DNA of 60,000 nt from contig CM043969.1 of assembly GCA_014529385.2 (NCBI GenBank), forward strand, positions 18,524,446 through 18,584,445. Direction: 5' to 3'. The stretch comes from Adiantum capillus-veneris (Eukaryota > Streptophyta > Polypodiopsida > Polypodiales > Pteridaceae). Every line of letters starts with the position of its first letter. The stretch's first letter is position 1. The notes below the pieces were generated by a model. The model searched no databases. It saw nothing but the letters and a program-made list of their open reading frames with translations, and had not been told where the DNA came from. Below, piece after piece: positions 27,879 through 39,653 of the stretch. The translations under genes and the position numbers were made by a program.

Positions 27879-28389
27879 ACCCTGACCCGTACCCACTTGT
27901 CTCAAGCACACCTAAGGGTGAAAAACGGCACCCATTTTTTATTCACGATTTGGGTGGAAAACCATCATCCAAAGTTCAAGGCGCCCATACGCCAAACCAG
28001 TTGCCCATACAATCGAGCGGCTCCCCTAGGATAAGAAACGGTATCATAACTTATGTAGAAACATCAAGACATGAGGGAGGAGAGACTCATCGTTCATGGG
28101 GGTAACTGACTTATCCGTGGCTAAAAAGCCATCATTATTCATCAATATATATACCAAGGAGTCGGAGGTGTCTTGAGACAAGTTGTCTTAAGGATAATCA
28201 ATCATATCTTTCCTAAATCAACCAGCCTTAATCCAAACACTTATTTTCTACTTTACAAACAAGTGTACGTTGGTTTCTTGGAAGATGCCTTCCGTTTTTC
28301 AGTCAATATCATCTTTTTTAAATCCTTACCCACTCTTTTACGTATACATCAATGTTATTACTTAAAAAAGAACTTGAATTATTCAACTT

Positions 28390-28572
28390 AAATTATTATG
28401 AAGATCCACTTGGGACTGGTCGAGCATTTGCTGCAGTGCTGGGGTCTGAATGTTTTCATCTGTAGGCCCTACTATCAACCCCGGCCTCGTGGTCGTGTGA
28501 CGCTCTAGCCCTCTAGGGAACATTGTCCTCTTCATCACACTGATGATTTGTTTGCGTCCTCTTTGGAGCCAT
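28390..28572 (-). pseudogene. Possible start of a retroelement gag
   Basis: The minus strand from 28572 reads MAPKRTQTNHQCDEEDNVP and then a stop. This resembles the common MAPKRT start of Ty3-type gag proteins. The rest is not recognisable. Confidence 0.3.
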
Positions 28573-29109
28573 AGCTTCTATCCTTCAAAAAAGATGTCTA
28601 TTTATTAGGTAAATCATCAAAATCTTGATTCTTACCATTCTAAAGCGTATTTTTATTTCTTAGCATAATTGCTTAGATCCTAAAGTAGTTTAGTTGTTTA
28701 CAAAATATTCTTGGATTTTTTAAAAATATCGTTTTCACAATTCTTTATACCTTAGTATAGCCTAAGGAACCTTCTAATTAAATTTCCTATTAGCATAAGG
28801 AACCTTTTGATTAACTTTTGATAACTTTCCAATTGGCATTTTCTTTAAATTGCACTTGAAAATGATAAATTATTAGTAAAAGAATTTTCTATTTAATCAT
28901 ATAGCTGAGATATTCTTGTCTTAGATTCTTTTTAGATATTTTGGGTCTCCCTTATTATCTTATAAATTTTTGAATTTTTTAAAATTTCCCCTACTTTATT
29001 AAGCATAAAATTGACTTATTTTTTACTTAATATTTATTACATTCATTATCTCCTAAAGATATAATTTTCTCAACTTTCTCACGTTCGTTTATACTTTCAA
29101 TAATTTTCT

Positions 29110-30760
29110 TATAAATTTTTAATCATGATTTCTATTTATCCTAATTAAACTTTTATCTAAAATAGAGTTTTTAAACTATTATAACTACTCAAGTTAGTTA
29201 ACTAATTATGGTATAATTATCTTAGCTTTTTAATGATGTTTTTTAACTATGATAATTATGATACAATTATCTAAGCTAATTAAGTAATTTCTCTCTTTAC
29301 TTTACAGCTAAATAGCTAAACTGCTTTTTTATTCATAAACTAGTTATTTTGACTTGCTAATAATGTTTTCTAACTCTAATAACTACCATGTAATTATCTA
29401 AACTAATTAACTAATTTTTCTTTAATTTATATCTAAATTCAAATAATTTTAGTTTAATTAAATATTTAAATTAATTTTTTATTTATGAGCTAATTATCTT
29501 AGCTTGCTAATGATGTTTTATAACTTTTCTAATTATCATGTAATTATTTAAGTTAATTAACTATTTTTTTCTTTAATTTACAGCTAAAATAAAATAGGTT
29601 TAGCTTAATTAAATAGCTAACCTACTTTTTTGTTCATGAGCTAATTATCCCAACTTGCTTATGATGTTTTCTAAATTTGATAATTATAACGTAATTATGT
29701 AAGCTAATTAAATATTTTTTTCTTTACTTTATAGCTAAAATGAGACCATTTTGGCTTAGTTAAATAGCTATCTAATTTTTTGTTTATGAATTAATTATCA
29801 CCTCTGCTAATGATTTTTCTAACTTTGATAGTTACCATGTAATTATACAAGTTAATTAGCTAATTTTTCTCTTTAATTTATAGATAAAATCAAATACTTT
29901 TAGCTTAATTAAAATACCTAGACTACTTTTCTATTCATTAATTAAATATCTTGGCTTGTTCATGATGTTTTGTAACTCTGATAACTATCATGTAAATATC
30001 TAAGCTAATAACTAATTTCTCCCCTTTAATTTATAGCTAAAATCAAATACTTTTAGCTTGATTAAATAGCTAAACTAATTATTTGCTCATGATCTAATTA
30101 TCTCAACTTGCTAATGGTTTTTTTAACGTTCACAATTATCATATAATTATCTAAGCTAAATTTTTAATTTCTCCATTTAATTTACAGTTGAATTCATACA
30201 GTTTTAACTTAATTAAATAGTTTAACTAATTTTTTGTTTATGAACTAATTATCCCAATTTGCTAATGATATTTCCTCTCTTTGATAACTACCATGTGATT
30301 ATCTAAGTTAATGAACTAATTTTCTCCTATAATTTACAGCTATAATCAAATAATTTTAGCTTAATTAAATAGATAAATTAATTATGTTCAGAAGATAATT
30401 ATCTTGACTTTCTAATGATATTTTATAACTTTGATAATTATCATGTAATTATCTAAGCTAATTAACTAATTTTTCTCTTTGATTTATAAATAAAATTAGA
30501 TAATTTTAGCTTAATTAAATAGCTAAACTAATTTTTTGTTCATGAGCTAATTATTTTAGTTTGTTAACGATGTTTTTTAACTTTGATAATTACCATGTAA
30601 TTATTTAAGCTAATAAACTAATTTTCTACTAAAATCAAACAATTTTAGCTTAATTAAATATCTAAACTAATTTATGTTCATGAGATAATTACCCCGTATT
30701 TCTAACAAATTTTTTTAGCTCTAATAATGACCTTGTGATTTATTAAGATAGTTTGCTAAG
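29110..30760. repeat. AT-rich satellite, about 11 units of ~150 bp
   Basis: A conserved phrase (GCTAATGATGTTTT, then GATAATTACCATGTAATTAT, then CTAAGCTAATTAACTAATTT) recurs at anchors 29231, 29361, 29508, 29659, 29808, 29959, 30112, 30263, 30413, 30565 and 30703. Most spacings are 147-153 bp. Each unit also has a TTTTAGCTTAATTAAATAGC phrase and a CATGAGCTAATTAT phrase. Units are diverged by substitution and small indels but keep register. AT-rich sequence without clear period flanks it on both sides (about 28600-29110 and 30760-31130). Confidence 0.85.
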
Positions 30761-31132
30761 TATCCCATTAGTTTTACGGCTAAAAATAGCTAATATTTGT
30801 CTAGTTAATTATAGAAATTAATCAAAAAAATATGACATAATTTTCTTAGCTTCCGATATTATAATAAAGCTCTAATACATACTTTGTAATTATCTAAGTT
30901 TAGATGTTAGAATTTTTCTTAATTAAGGCCAAAATTGATTAATATTAGTTCTAAGATATTTTACTAATTAAATAGATTACTAATCCTAATCCTAATTTAT
31001 AATAAAGAAAGGGTTAATCTTAGTTAAAAATTAAGCATAGATTAATATATTTCTACTAATTAACATAGATTAATGCTAATTATCTTTGCTAATCAACTAT
31101 AGTTTTTTCTCTCTAGTGATTGGGCAGGGTCT

Positions 31133-31137
31133 CTCTG
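31133..31137 (-). repeat. Target-site duplication of element C (left)
   Basis: CTCTG here matches CTCTG at 39649-39653 on the other side of element C. Confidence 0.85.
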
Positions 31138-31749
31138 TGTGCGCATATGTCGCACGTGTCAATGCAAGGAACTTGCAGATACACCGTGTGCGAGCCACAA
31201 ATGGCTCCAAGCACACAACAAGCCTAAACTAGTAAGCTCAAAGAAGGCGATTGTGTGTCACTCACCGCTCTACGCTTGCTTCGTGGAGGATTCCTCGCCG
31301 CAAAGAAGAAGGAGACGCCGCTACGCCGCGCTCAACCGCTTCACCACCGTCGTGCCTTCGTAATGCTCGATCGCCCACACACTCCCTCTCTCTCCCTCTC
31401 TCACTCTCTCTCTCTCTCACACACACACACACAAAAAGATGATGAAGAAGACGATGGAGATGGAGCAAGAGCACTCTTCAATTGCACAAATGAGAGAATG
31501 AGTGAATTTTAGGTTTAGTTGACTTTTATATGAGCTCGCCCCATTCACACTTGGGCGCCCATGCTTAGCCAACTAATCCCTTGAATGTTCCAGTTAGAGT
31601 GCGCCTCTCATCGGTGATCACTCTTACCCTTTTCCTATTGGACCGACAAGCCCGGTACCTGACTCTACCAAATAAATAATACAATGTCCGCCGTAGGTTA
31701 GAACGTCCGTCGTAGGTGATAGGGTGTCTGTGAGCCGTGAGGGTTAACA
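31138..31749 (-). repeat. 3' LTR of element C
   Basis: Minus-strand LTR of 612 bp from TGTTAACCCTCACGG to TATGCGCACA. It matches the LTR of element E (57778-58446) almost throughout, apart from the microsatellite length. The TATAAAAG promoter box (minus strand) is near 31530, and a CT/CA tract is at about 31378-31433. Confidence 0.9.
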
Positions 31750-33391
31750 TGCCCCCCTTCCTGATGTAGATTCCGTCCTCGGAAGCTATTGAGTTGAAGC
31801 TGGTTCGTCGAGGTGGAAGAGCATTTGAGATGAATGTCCTTAGCCTTCTTCAGTCGCTGCAAAATCAAACAACATTGGCACAGTAATTGCATTCTCATAA
31901 GCGATTAAAAAGCATATGCAGTTTTAGGCAGACAAATTGATTGGTAACAGAATTTTAAACAATTTGTCAGCAATAAACATTAAATTGCAATATAATCAAA
32001 TGCATAAACATATGTAAAGGTAAAAAATTAAACAAGTTTGGGGTCGCTAATTTAACAGTCGAAAGGCACTAGAGATCGACTATTAATACCATGGGTAAGC
32101 TTCAATTTTCTCTGGTCAATTAAGTTGTTTAATCGCGAGAGCCAAGTATTTCATGTTCGAGGGCTGACTAGAGGCTATACCTAGAAGACCTTGTAGTTAA
32201 GCTACGATAAAAGGAATTTCTCATGAAATCATCTCCTGACTGATTACCTTTTCTTTGACCCCCCAAAGTCTTTTCACAGTGATTCAATTTTGATGTGTGT
32301 GCTTATTTTGTATGCCTTGGGTTTTTTGCTTTTCAAGGAAAAGCGCCCACACTGGGAACCTCTAGGGCTCTAGTACCATAGGCGATACATGGGAGTGAAG
32401 TACCCAATCAAGCTGAGATTTCTCTTCTAGCTTAAGATTTTATATTGTGGCACTTTGATTTTTTGTTTGTTCATTTTCAACATTTTAATTTTGTAAATTT
32501 GGGGGGTCATACAACACTGTTACCCTCCCCAGGCTCATCACATTAGTAAACTCCCTTTATAATACTTAAGCTAAAGGTCAATAGGATCAAGCCCACTAGA
32601 AAGCCCTAGTACGTTTCACACAATGCTGCCTAAATCGGATTAAGAACCTAAGTAACCATTGATTATTAGGAAGGCATTCCCCATGGTATTAAGAAAAGAT
32701 CTCTAACACCTAGCTTGGTCAAACTAGCTTAGTCGGACTGCTTGATTTTTAAACCTAGACAAGTGATTATGACAAAAAATTCATTGAATTTAATGTTTGA
32801 TACTAAGCAAATGTGCTGGATATTATGCTATCGATCACAATCAAAGCAGACAAACATGGATGCAAAAAGATAAGGGGCTATGCTAATGGACAAGAAACAC
32901 CTGTTTGTGTCGATGGTCGCGCTTGATTTGAAGTGTGAATGAGAGAAAGATTCTATGAAGATCCAAATCCTAACAACAGAAACACGTTCCTGTACTACAC
33001 ACTAGGAAACACAAAGAATACCTCTAGGAGGCACATCAGTGGGAAAAAGAAACTTTACTAATCACTCAACTCTAAAACAGAAACACTCCTATCGTACTAA
33101 TTCTACCTACCCTCCATCACTTGAGTGATGAGGATCAAAGGTGTTTAATGACATAGGTCTTTGTTTCAGTGTACCGGATGTGAATGTGTAGGTCTGAGTC
33201 AATGTTTTGACTTTTATTGTGCATACTCGTTTGCTAATTGCTCTTGCTCTTTATTATTTTTGTTTTTTGTGAGTATAAGGCTTTATATATACATTCCCTA
33301 AGATTGGAGATTAAGAGGTCAGGGAGGAAGGTTGAGAGGGAAGCAAGTGAATGATGATTGTCAGCAAACACTCCCCCCTTCCTTGGGTAGA
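31750..33391 (-). other. Non-coding 3' part of element C
   Basis: About 1.6 kb between the last open frame and the 3' LTR. No coding phrase is recognised on either strand. It ends in the polypurine tract next to the LTR. Confidence 0.6.
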
Positions 33392-34414
33392 TCATATCGT
33401 TTGAAATGAGCTTGTTACCCTTTGAAACCAATTATTCCAGTTGGTAATAGGTGAAGGCTTTAACCAATAGTTTTCAATTACCTTAGGTGCCTCATCCAGT
33501 TGCAAGGGTGGTAAGGTACTCTCCCAGGATCGAACTTGAAGTGGTTCATCAGGTGATTCTTGAACACAGGGAGGTGTGGATTCCTTTGTAGCTTCATGGA
33601 GGTGCACTATTGTAGGTGGAGGTTGTGGAGAATCTTTTACCTCTATGGATTCATTACATGAGGAGCTAGAAGCTTCATGGGACTCCCCCCTTCTTGAGCT
33701 AGGTGGAACAAATCGGGACTCCCCCCTTCTTGAGCTAGGTGGAACAAATCGTTCTTTCTTCGGTACCCAAACTAGCTCTGGAGCGGGTGTGTAGCATTCT
33801 GTGATTTTTTTCTTTCCATGATCGTCAATTTGTTTTGGAGCTACGGGATTGGACTCACATGGGTCAGGTGACAGGTAAGAACACAATCTACGTTTTGGCA
33901 CCCATATTTGATCACTTCCTCGATAGTAGCCTTGGGCTTCCAATAATCGTTTAGGAATCCAACGTAACATTTTCTTAGTTTTCTTAGAGGGAGTGGGACG
34001 TTTCTTACGAGGCTTCTGTTTTTTAGCATCATCCATGGTCGCTAAAGAAGCTTTAGGGACCCACTTGTAAGTTTTCTTCGTTATATTAGGCTGAGTCTTG
34101 TCAGAAGCTATATGCATTGCTTGTAGCATATTTAAGGGTACCAGTGGTGGTATTTCATCCCCCTCAGGTGTTACCCAGGTCGTCCCCCTATTTCCCCAAG
34201 TGTCTATGGTTGCTGCTAGGTGGACCCAATCCACATTGTCCGACTCAGTCATCCCAGGTAGTACATCCATATAAGGAGAATCTCCCCCAACATCAGTGTC
34301 CGCTTTACACGTGTAACAATACTGCAATGGGGTCGAGTGAACTGTGGTGTCAGATCTATGATCAATTATAAACCTGTTTCCTAGAGGATGTGCTCGACCC
34401 GTCACAAGATCCAC
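33392..34414 (-). pseudogene. WVPK-rich tail region of element C polyprotein
   Basis: Open for about 340 codons. It repeats a short motif around W[VI]PK: KWVPKASLA, RWIPKRLLEAQGYY, QIWVPKRRL, LVWVPKKERF. A basic KKRPTPSKKTKK patch, a Ser/Pro-rich part and a 12-residue direct duplication (RFVPPSSRRGES) follow. In the same polyprotein it comes after the protease-like domain, where RT would usually start. An upstream stop separates it from the protease. I do not recognise a function. Nucleic-acid binding is conceivable from the basic patches but unproven. Confidence 0.5.
33680..33751 (-). repeat. 36-bp tandem duplication in coding DNA
   Basis: Two identical copies encode RFVPPSSRRGES twice, in frame. 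Confidence 0.9.
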
Positions 34415-34558
34415 TCAAATGACAGAATCTTGGAGCTGCAAGTAGACATGGTTTTTAGACTAGTCATGTACCATTTTTGCTTCCCTCATGAAAGGACGTC
34501 CTAAGATCATCTCCGATGCCATAGTGTGTTTGGAGAAATCCATAACAATGAAGGTAAC

Positions 34559-34960
34559 TCATATTTTATGTCCAAAGACCTTGATCTTGAGATCTTCTAG
34601 CATCCCAATAGGTTTAACAATAGATCCATTGGCCATCTTCACTACTATGGTTGTGGTCGCAAGGTGAGGTCTTCCCATAGTTTCCCAGCAATTTTTAGTC
34701 ACAATGCTAACCCCAGCACCACCATCAAGGATTCCCTTCACAGTTAATCCCTTAGTAGTGATTGGCATAGTCGCATTGGATTCATCACCCTCAAAGTATT
34801 GTCCCAACTTGTTAACAGGTATTTCTATAACAAGGTTCTCATCTAGGTTGGGTTGTGGATCTATGTGTTCCTCCTCTATTGGCATCTCCCCATCTCCATC
34901 CATCTGTGCAAATTGTGGTAGCCCAAACTTCAGTTCTCCATCGAGGAAGGCTCGAAGAGC
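34559..34960 (-). pseudogene. Retropepsin-like aspartic protease of element C
   Basis: VNKLGQYFEGDESNATMP leads into GILDGGAGVSIVTKNCW, the retroviral-type catalytic loop, here with DGG where DSG or DTG is usual. MGRPHLATTTIVVKMANGS follows. After a stop at 34556-34558, VTFIVMDF and MILGRPFMREAKMVHD, the second conserved half (ILG), continue in the same frame to about 34450. Element D carries the same domain with ILDSGAD. The missing Ser or Thr and the stops suggest the copy is dead. Frame with the upstream gag is lost near 34966-35000. Confidence 0.65.
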
Positions 34961-34965
34961 TGAGA

Positions 34966-37900
34966 CTAGCTCGGGGTCTTTATATAGTTTGGACTTCTAA
35001 CTTCTGAAGACATGGAATCCATCAGTTTGGCAATGTTTAACGGCACCTTTTGGCCTTGAGTCCCTTGACGTGGGGAAGATGGGATCTCCATTTCTTGGAT
35101 AGGATCAGGTAGTCCCTCTATAAACATTCTTTCCATCAAGAAGTGAGTACACCCACTTTCCCATGACTTTAAGTCACTTTCTTCTTGGATGACACTAGGT
35201 ATGTCCAAGGGTCTATGGACTTGGTGAGGTTGTTGTTGCGTAGGGAACACGGTGTCTGTAATCTGGATCTTCCTAGGTGCTGGTTCTAGATCCCTTTGGG
35301 TATCTTCTACCAAACTCCTTAATTTCTTGACTCGCTCGATCTCCTCTGTAGGGTTTGGATAAGTTCCTATCTTATTTTTGCATCGTGGCCATTGTGGCTC
35401 ATGAAGATCTTCCTTGTTGGTTTCTATGTTAGTGGTCGTTTTGATCTCCATGGTTTCACTTGAATCAGAATCTTCTTCAGCGTCGTTCATATATACGGGG
35501 TCGTCACCAGTCCCTATGTTGGTCTTTGAACTGGGGTCTGACGTCGCTGCTTTTTGCGATCTCTTTCTTCGTGTTTTCTTCTTTTTTTGAGATTGGGCAA
35601 TTGATGCCGTGTCTCTTTCCTCAAGAATATAATTTTGTTTTTGGAGCATCGATCGTGTGAGTACGTTTATTGGTACCACGGGTGTACTTGGTGATGGCTC
35701 CTCAGTAACTTCAATCAAGTTTAATGGCGTGATCTTCGGTGCATTTGGATTATTTGGACATTGAGCAATCAAATGATCTATGCCACATCGATTACACATG
35801 AGTATCGGCATTGTAGACGTGCTCGCTTGATTGGTTTGCATTAGTGTGACGTTCTTTTGTAGCCTAATAGGACACTCGGCTACATGATGTGGACCTCCAC
35901 ACTCATAGCATTGAAGAGGTGGTCTCTTAGCAGTGTAATTGATATTTTGGCCTCTTGCCGCAAGAGCAGCTACTTGATATACAGGTTTGACTTGTCCCCA
36001 ATAGTCCTCCATGTAGTATTGTGGACTTTCTTCAAGCACATCCATCCCATAGGCGATATTAGGATCTATATCTTCCTCACAGCCTTCCAAACAAGAAATA
36101 GATGACTCACAACCCACTTGATTCACAGAAGTGATTCTTGCATGTGGTGGTTGCGGTCCTAGCACTGGAGGTGGTAAGGGTGTTGTTTGAACAACATTTT
36201 GGGCCCTAGGGACCATGTGTTGTGCTGTTTGTTCAAGAGGTGGGGACGGCATCAATGCAGGCACTCGAGGTGTGTCTGTCCATGCTAAGGTTGGTCTATT
36301 GGCCATCGCACGCTTAAATACTATGCAATCCTTAGCTTCATGACCATACCTCCCACAGGCATTGCAATTCCCATTGAATTTTACTCTAAAAGTAGGGCAT
36401 TCACTGATACTATGCGGTCCATAGCATACTGAGCACCATTGTTGATCCCTTCTTGGATACATATGATTGTTTTGCGGAGCACGATTGTCTCTAAGACTCT
36501 CTTGAATAGCCTTGGTGAGATCTGCTAAAGTCATCTCAGGTATCTTTGGCTCCTTAGCAATAGGCTTTAAGGTCATTGGCTGATGCCCCGATGCTTGTGA
36601 GCTAATAGATTTAGGTTCAACAGACACTCTTTCTCCTTGAATCATTAAATTCTCCTCCAATTGGATCGCATTGGTGGTGACTGCTTCCCAAGTGGTGATA
36701 CCTCTAATGACTAGGCCATTGTAGATATCCTCATGTCGTAATCCCCTAATGAATCTATCAAGCAATTGGTTATTGTTGAAGCGCTCATTTGGATTACAAC
36801 GAGAATTCAAATGCTTCAAGCGACTTATAAAGTCTCTCACCGACTCTCCTTCCTCTCATTGGGCTTTCTGGAGCTGAGATGCAACACCCCAAAGCACTCC
36901 CTCTCGTATGTATTCTTTTAAGAATAGTCTCCTAAGAGTAGGGTAAATCGTTTTTTCTTCCACCCTTAGGGTTCTATACCAATCCCCAACCTTTTCACTT
37001 AAGGTTAAGCTTAAAGCATTGCTCTTATGTAGGTCATTGTGTTCTCCTAGAGAATCGCATATTTGTTCAAACACTTCGATATGCTTTCTCACATCCCCGT
37101 CTCCACTAAATTTTTGTGTGAGCTTGGCTATTTGTACCGCCTTACTTCTAGGCTCTCTATCAGGAGCGTTACGCATATTCTCAGCAATAGATCGACCTAT
37201 AGCTTGAGCAAATGTTGCCAAGTCACCTAAGTAAGCAGGCACCGTGGGTGAAGACGCTCCAGAGACTACATGTGGAGTAGGTATTGGCATTGGGCTTGGC
37301 GCATAGGAAGCCCTTGGGTTCCACGTTGGGTACGATGTTGTGCCATGTGGTGGTCCATAGTTCATATGGGTGGCCCTAGGCATAGCAGACGTTGGATGTA
37401 ACATGCTAATGCTAGCCGGTATAGTCCCATGGAAATAAGAACTTGGGTGTTGTGGTTGTGGAGCATAGGTAGTTGAGACAATGGGAGGAGTAGAGACTAC
37501 ATGAGTACGATGACCCATAGGTGCATACGATTGGTATACACTTATAGGTACTATTGCAGGCATTGAGCTACCATGTAGCGGTGCTTTACTAACAAATGAG
37601 GTCCATGGCGTGTTTCTTGGCATGCCCATCATTGGGGTAGGCATGGTAGCCGTGGTGTCATCAAGGGAAAGATGAGCTAGACTTGGAAAGGTGAAGCTAT
37701 CACTTGTGGGCTCAGATTGCACTGAGACCTCTGGAGAAACAACATATGGGGGATCCATCAGACTTACCGAGGGAGTCTCCATTTGCGATAAGGTCGGTTG
37801 TTTAGCCTTCCCTATATCCAAGAATCTCACGAGACCCGTTGAAGGCATGTTGATCCCCTTGTTCTGTCTCTCTAACGCTATAACCCTATGGATGACCTCA

Positions 37901-38037
37901 CAAACTCTTTGTTGTTGATCCTCCACACTAGTAGCACCCATTGTGGATTGTAGGACATCTAACCAACCCACGTGATAGGTGTGACCTGTGTATAGGTCGG
38001 TCAGAGTCTGTTTGTAATTCGTACTCCCAGTTCTCAT
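34966..38037 (-). pseudogene. gag-like protein of element C with four zinc knuckles
   Basis: Two open stretches (38037-36856 and 36840-34966) lie in one frame, parted by a single TGA at about 36853. The first ends with a gag core (KAVQIAKLTQKFSGDGDVRK, then WYRTLRVEEK, LFLKEYI). The second starts VRDFISRLKHLNSRCN and has knuckles near residues 134 (CSVCYGPHSISEC), 157 (CNACGRYGHEAKDC), 308 (CYECGGPHHVAEC) and 347 (CNRCGIDHLIAQC). Three of the four have CX2CX3HX4C spacing, one residue shorter than normal. A Pro-rich segment lies between knuckles 2 and 3. Such proteins package retroelement RNA. The interrupting stop makes this copy non-functional. Confidence 0.75.
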
Positions 38038-38041
38038 TTAA

Positions 38042-38721
38042 GAACACTCCATCTAGGATTGAGGTGCTAGGGGTGTCCTTTGAGCTAGATGCAATGTTGC
38101 TAAATCAGGAGCACTTGATTGCTCTCTTAGCAAGGATATTGACATAGGAGCTTTCGCTTTTAACTCTCTTCGTTGCTCTGCCTTGCGTAAGCTCTCGACT
38201 TCCTTTTCCCTCACTGCAAGGATATATCACTCAACCTCTTGCACTTCGGCAAGGCTTCTACCATCGGGTGATATGACCTCGGAGGAAAATAACTCTGAAG
38301 AGTCAGGAGGTGCAGTGAATGAAGTATTCACGTGCACATTCGCTAACGGTATAGGGTCTACGTTTGTCACGAATGGAGAATTTACTTCCCCACCCCCCTC
38401 ATTTACATCATTAGCTCCACGTTCAGAGCGAGTGGCTCTACTAAAGGTTTCCTTCAGGCGGCTAAGCACACTCGGCCCGGACCGAGGACCCATGGCATGC
38501 ATGTCTTGGCTGGAGCTATCGGGATTAGGCATTGGGAAACCCTCCATGACATCGTAGTCAGAGGAAGAGTCACTAGCCGCTATGTTCGGGTCTTGGTTAG
38601 TACTACCTTGGGTCCCCGCCGAGGGCCCGGAACCTAAAGTAGGTGGATATTGAGAACTCGCGTACGTCGAAATTCTCTCTAGTTGCTCCGTCTCTAGCAC
38701 ACGACCAGAGCGTAGATGCAT
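38042..38721 (-). pseudogene. N-terminal gag segment of element C
   Basis: Starts MHLRSGRVLETEQLE, a common start for plant Ty3 gag, and matches the ORF of element E at 59212 nearly residue for residue. It stops at 38227-38229 (TGA) where E has CGA. After that a 28-bp deletion between AGCAAC repeats and a 2-bp loss disrupt and then restore the frame before 38037. Confidence 0.75.
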
Positions 38722-39142
38722 GTGCCTTTGGCACCCTTCAAGCGTCGGCGATTAACCTCGAAGGTTAACCGCTTACCTTTTTCAAGTGCCCGTTTTCATT
38801 CGTGTTTTTTACGTTTTTAATATTTTTGTAATGTTTTTTAATGTTTGATTTTTTTGATTAAAGTGTGTGATAGCTCGAAATGAGCGTATCACTTAGAGGG
38901 TCGCTGTGTGCTTTACAGCACAATTTTCGGGCATCTGACGTTTCGTTGGTCCTCAGAAAATCGATTTTTAGCTACGTGTGAAGCTAAAATTCGTTTTTTT
39001 AAAAAGGCAACTGAGGCCTAGACTTGAGCATGAGCTTGGGCTTGGGTCTGGGAGATATTCCCGATCCCGGTCCTACCTTTAATTTTTTATTTTATTTTGT
39101 TTTTTATTTAAAGGATAAGGTCACCGCGGCCTGCGCGAGAGT

Positions 39143-39648
39143 AGAAGGCGATGGTGTGTCACTCACCGCTCTACGCTTGCTTCGTGGAGAATTCCTCATC
39201 GCGAAGAAGAAGGAGACGCCGCTACGCCGCGCTCAACCGCTTCACCGCCATCGTGCCTTCGTAATGCTCGATCGCCCACACACTCCCTCTCTCTCCCTCT
39301 CTCACTCTCTCTCTCTCTCTCACACACACACAAAGAGATGATGAAGAAGAAGAAGGAGATGGAGCAAGAGCACTCTTCAATTGCACAAATGAGAGAATGA
39401 GTGAATTTTAGGTTTAGTTGACTTTTATATGAGCTCGCCCCATTCACACTTGGGCGCCCATGCTTAGCCAACTAATCCCTTGAATGTTCCAGTTAGAGTG
39501 TGTCTCTCATCAGCGATCACTCTTACCCTTTTCCTATTGGACCGACAAGCCCGGTACCTGACTCTACCAAATAAATAATACAATGTCCGCCGTAGGTTAG
39601 AACGTCCGTCGTAGGTGATAGGGTGTCCGTGAGCCGTGAGGGTTAACA
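39143..39648 (-). repeat. 5' LTR of element C, truncated
   Basis: Matches the outer ~506 bp of the 3' LTR. The inner end (about 106 bp), the primer site and about 350 bp of leader are missing when compared with element E. TSD CTCTG follows at 39649-39653. Confidence 0.85.
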
Positions 39649-39653
39649 CTCTG

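Larger units (their letters stand above)
31138..39648 (-). mobile_element. LTR retrotransposon C: gag-protease only, no RT
   Basis: A complete insertion of 8511 bp flanked by CTCTG. Read on the minus strand it has a truncated 5' LTR (39648-39143), a long leader, gag (38721-34966), a protease-like region (34903-34559), a WVPK-rich tail (34414-33392), about 1.6 kb without coding, a polypurine tract GGAAGGGGGGCA (about 31761-31750) and an intact 3' LTR (31749-31138). No reverse transcriptase, RNase H or integrase phrase occurs, so it must have used enzymes from another element. The 5' LTR end and primer site were deleted after insertion. Element E (57778 onward) is the same family. Confidence 0.85.
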
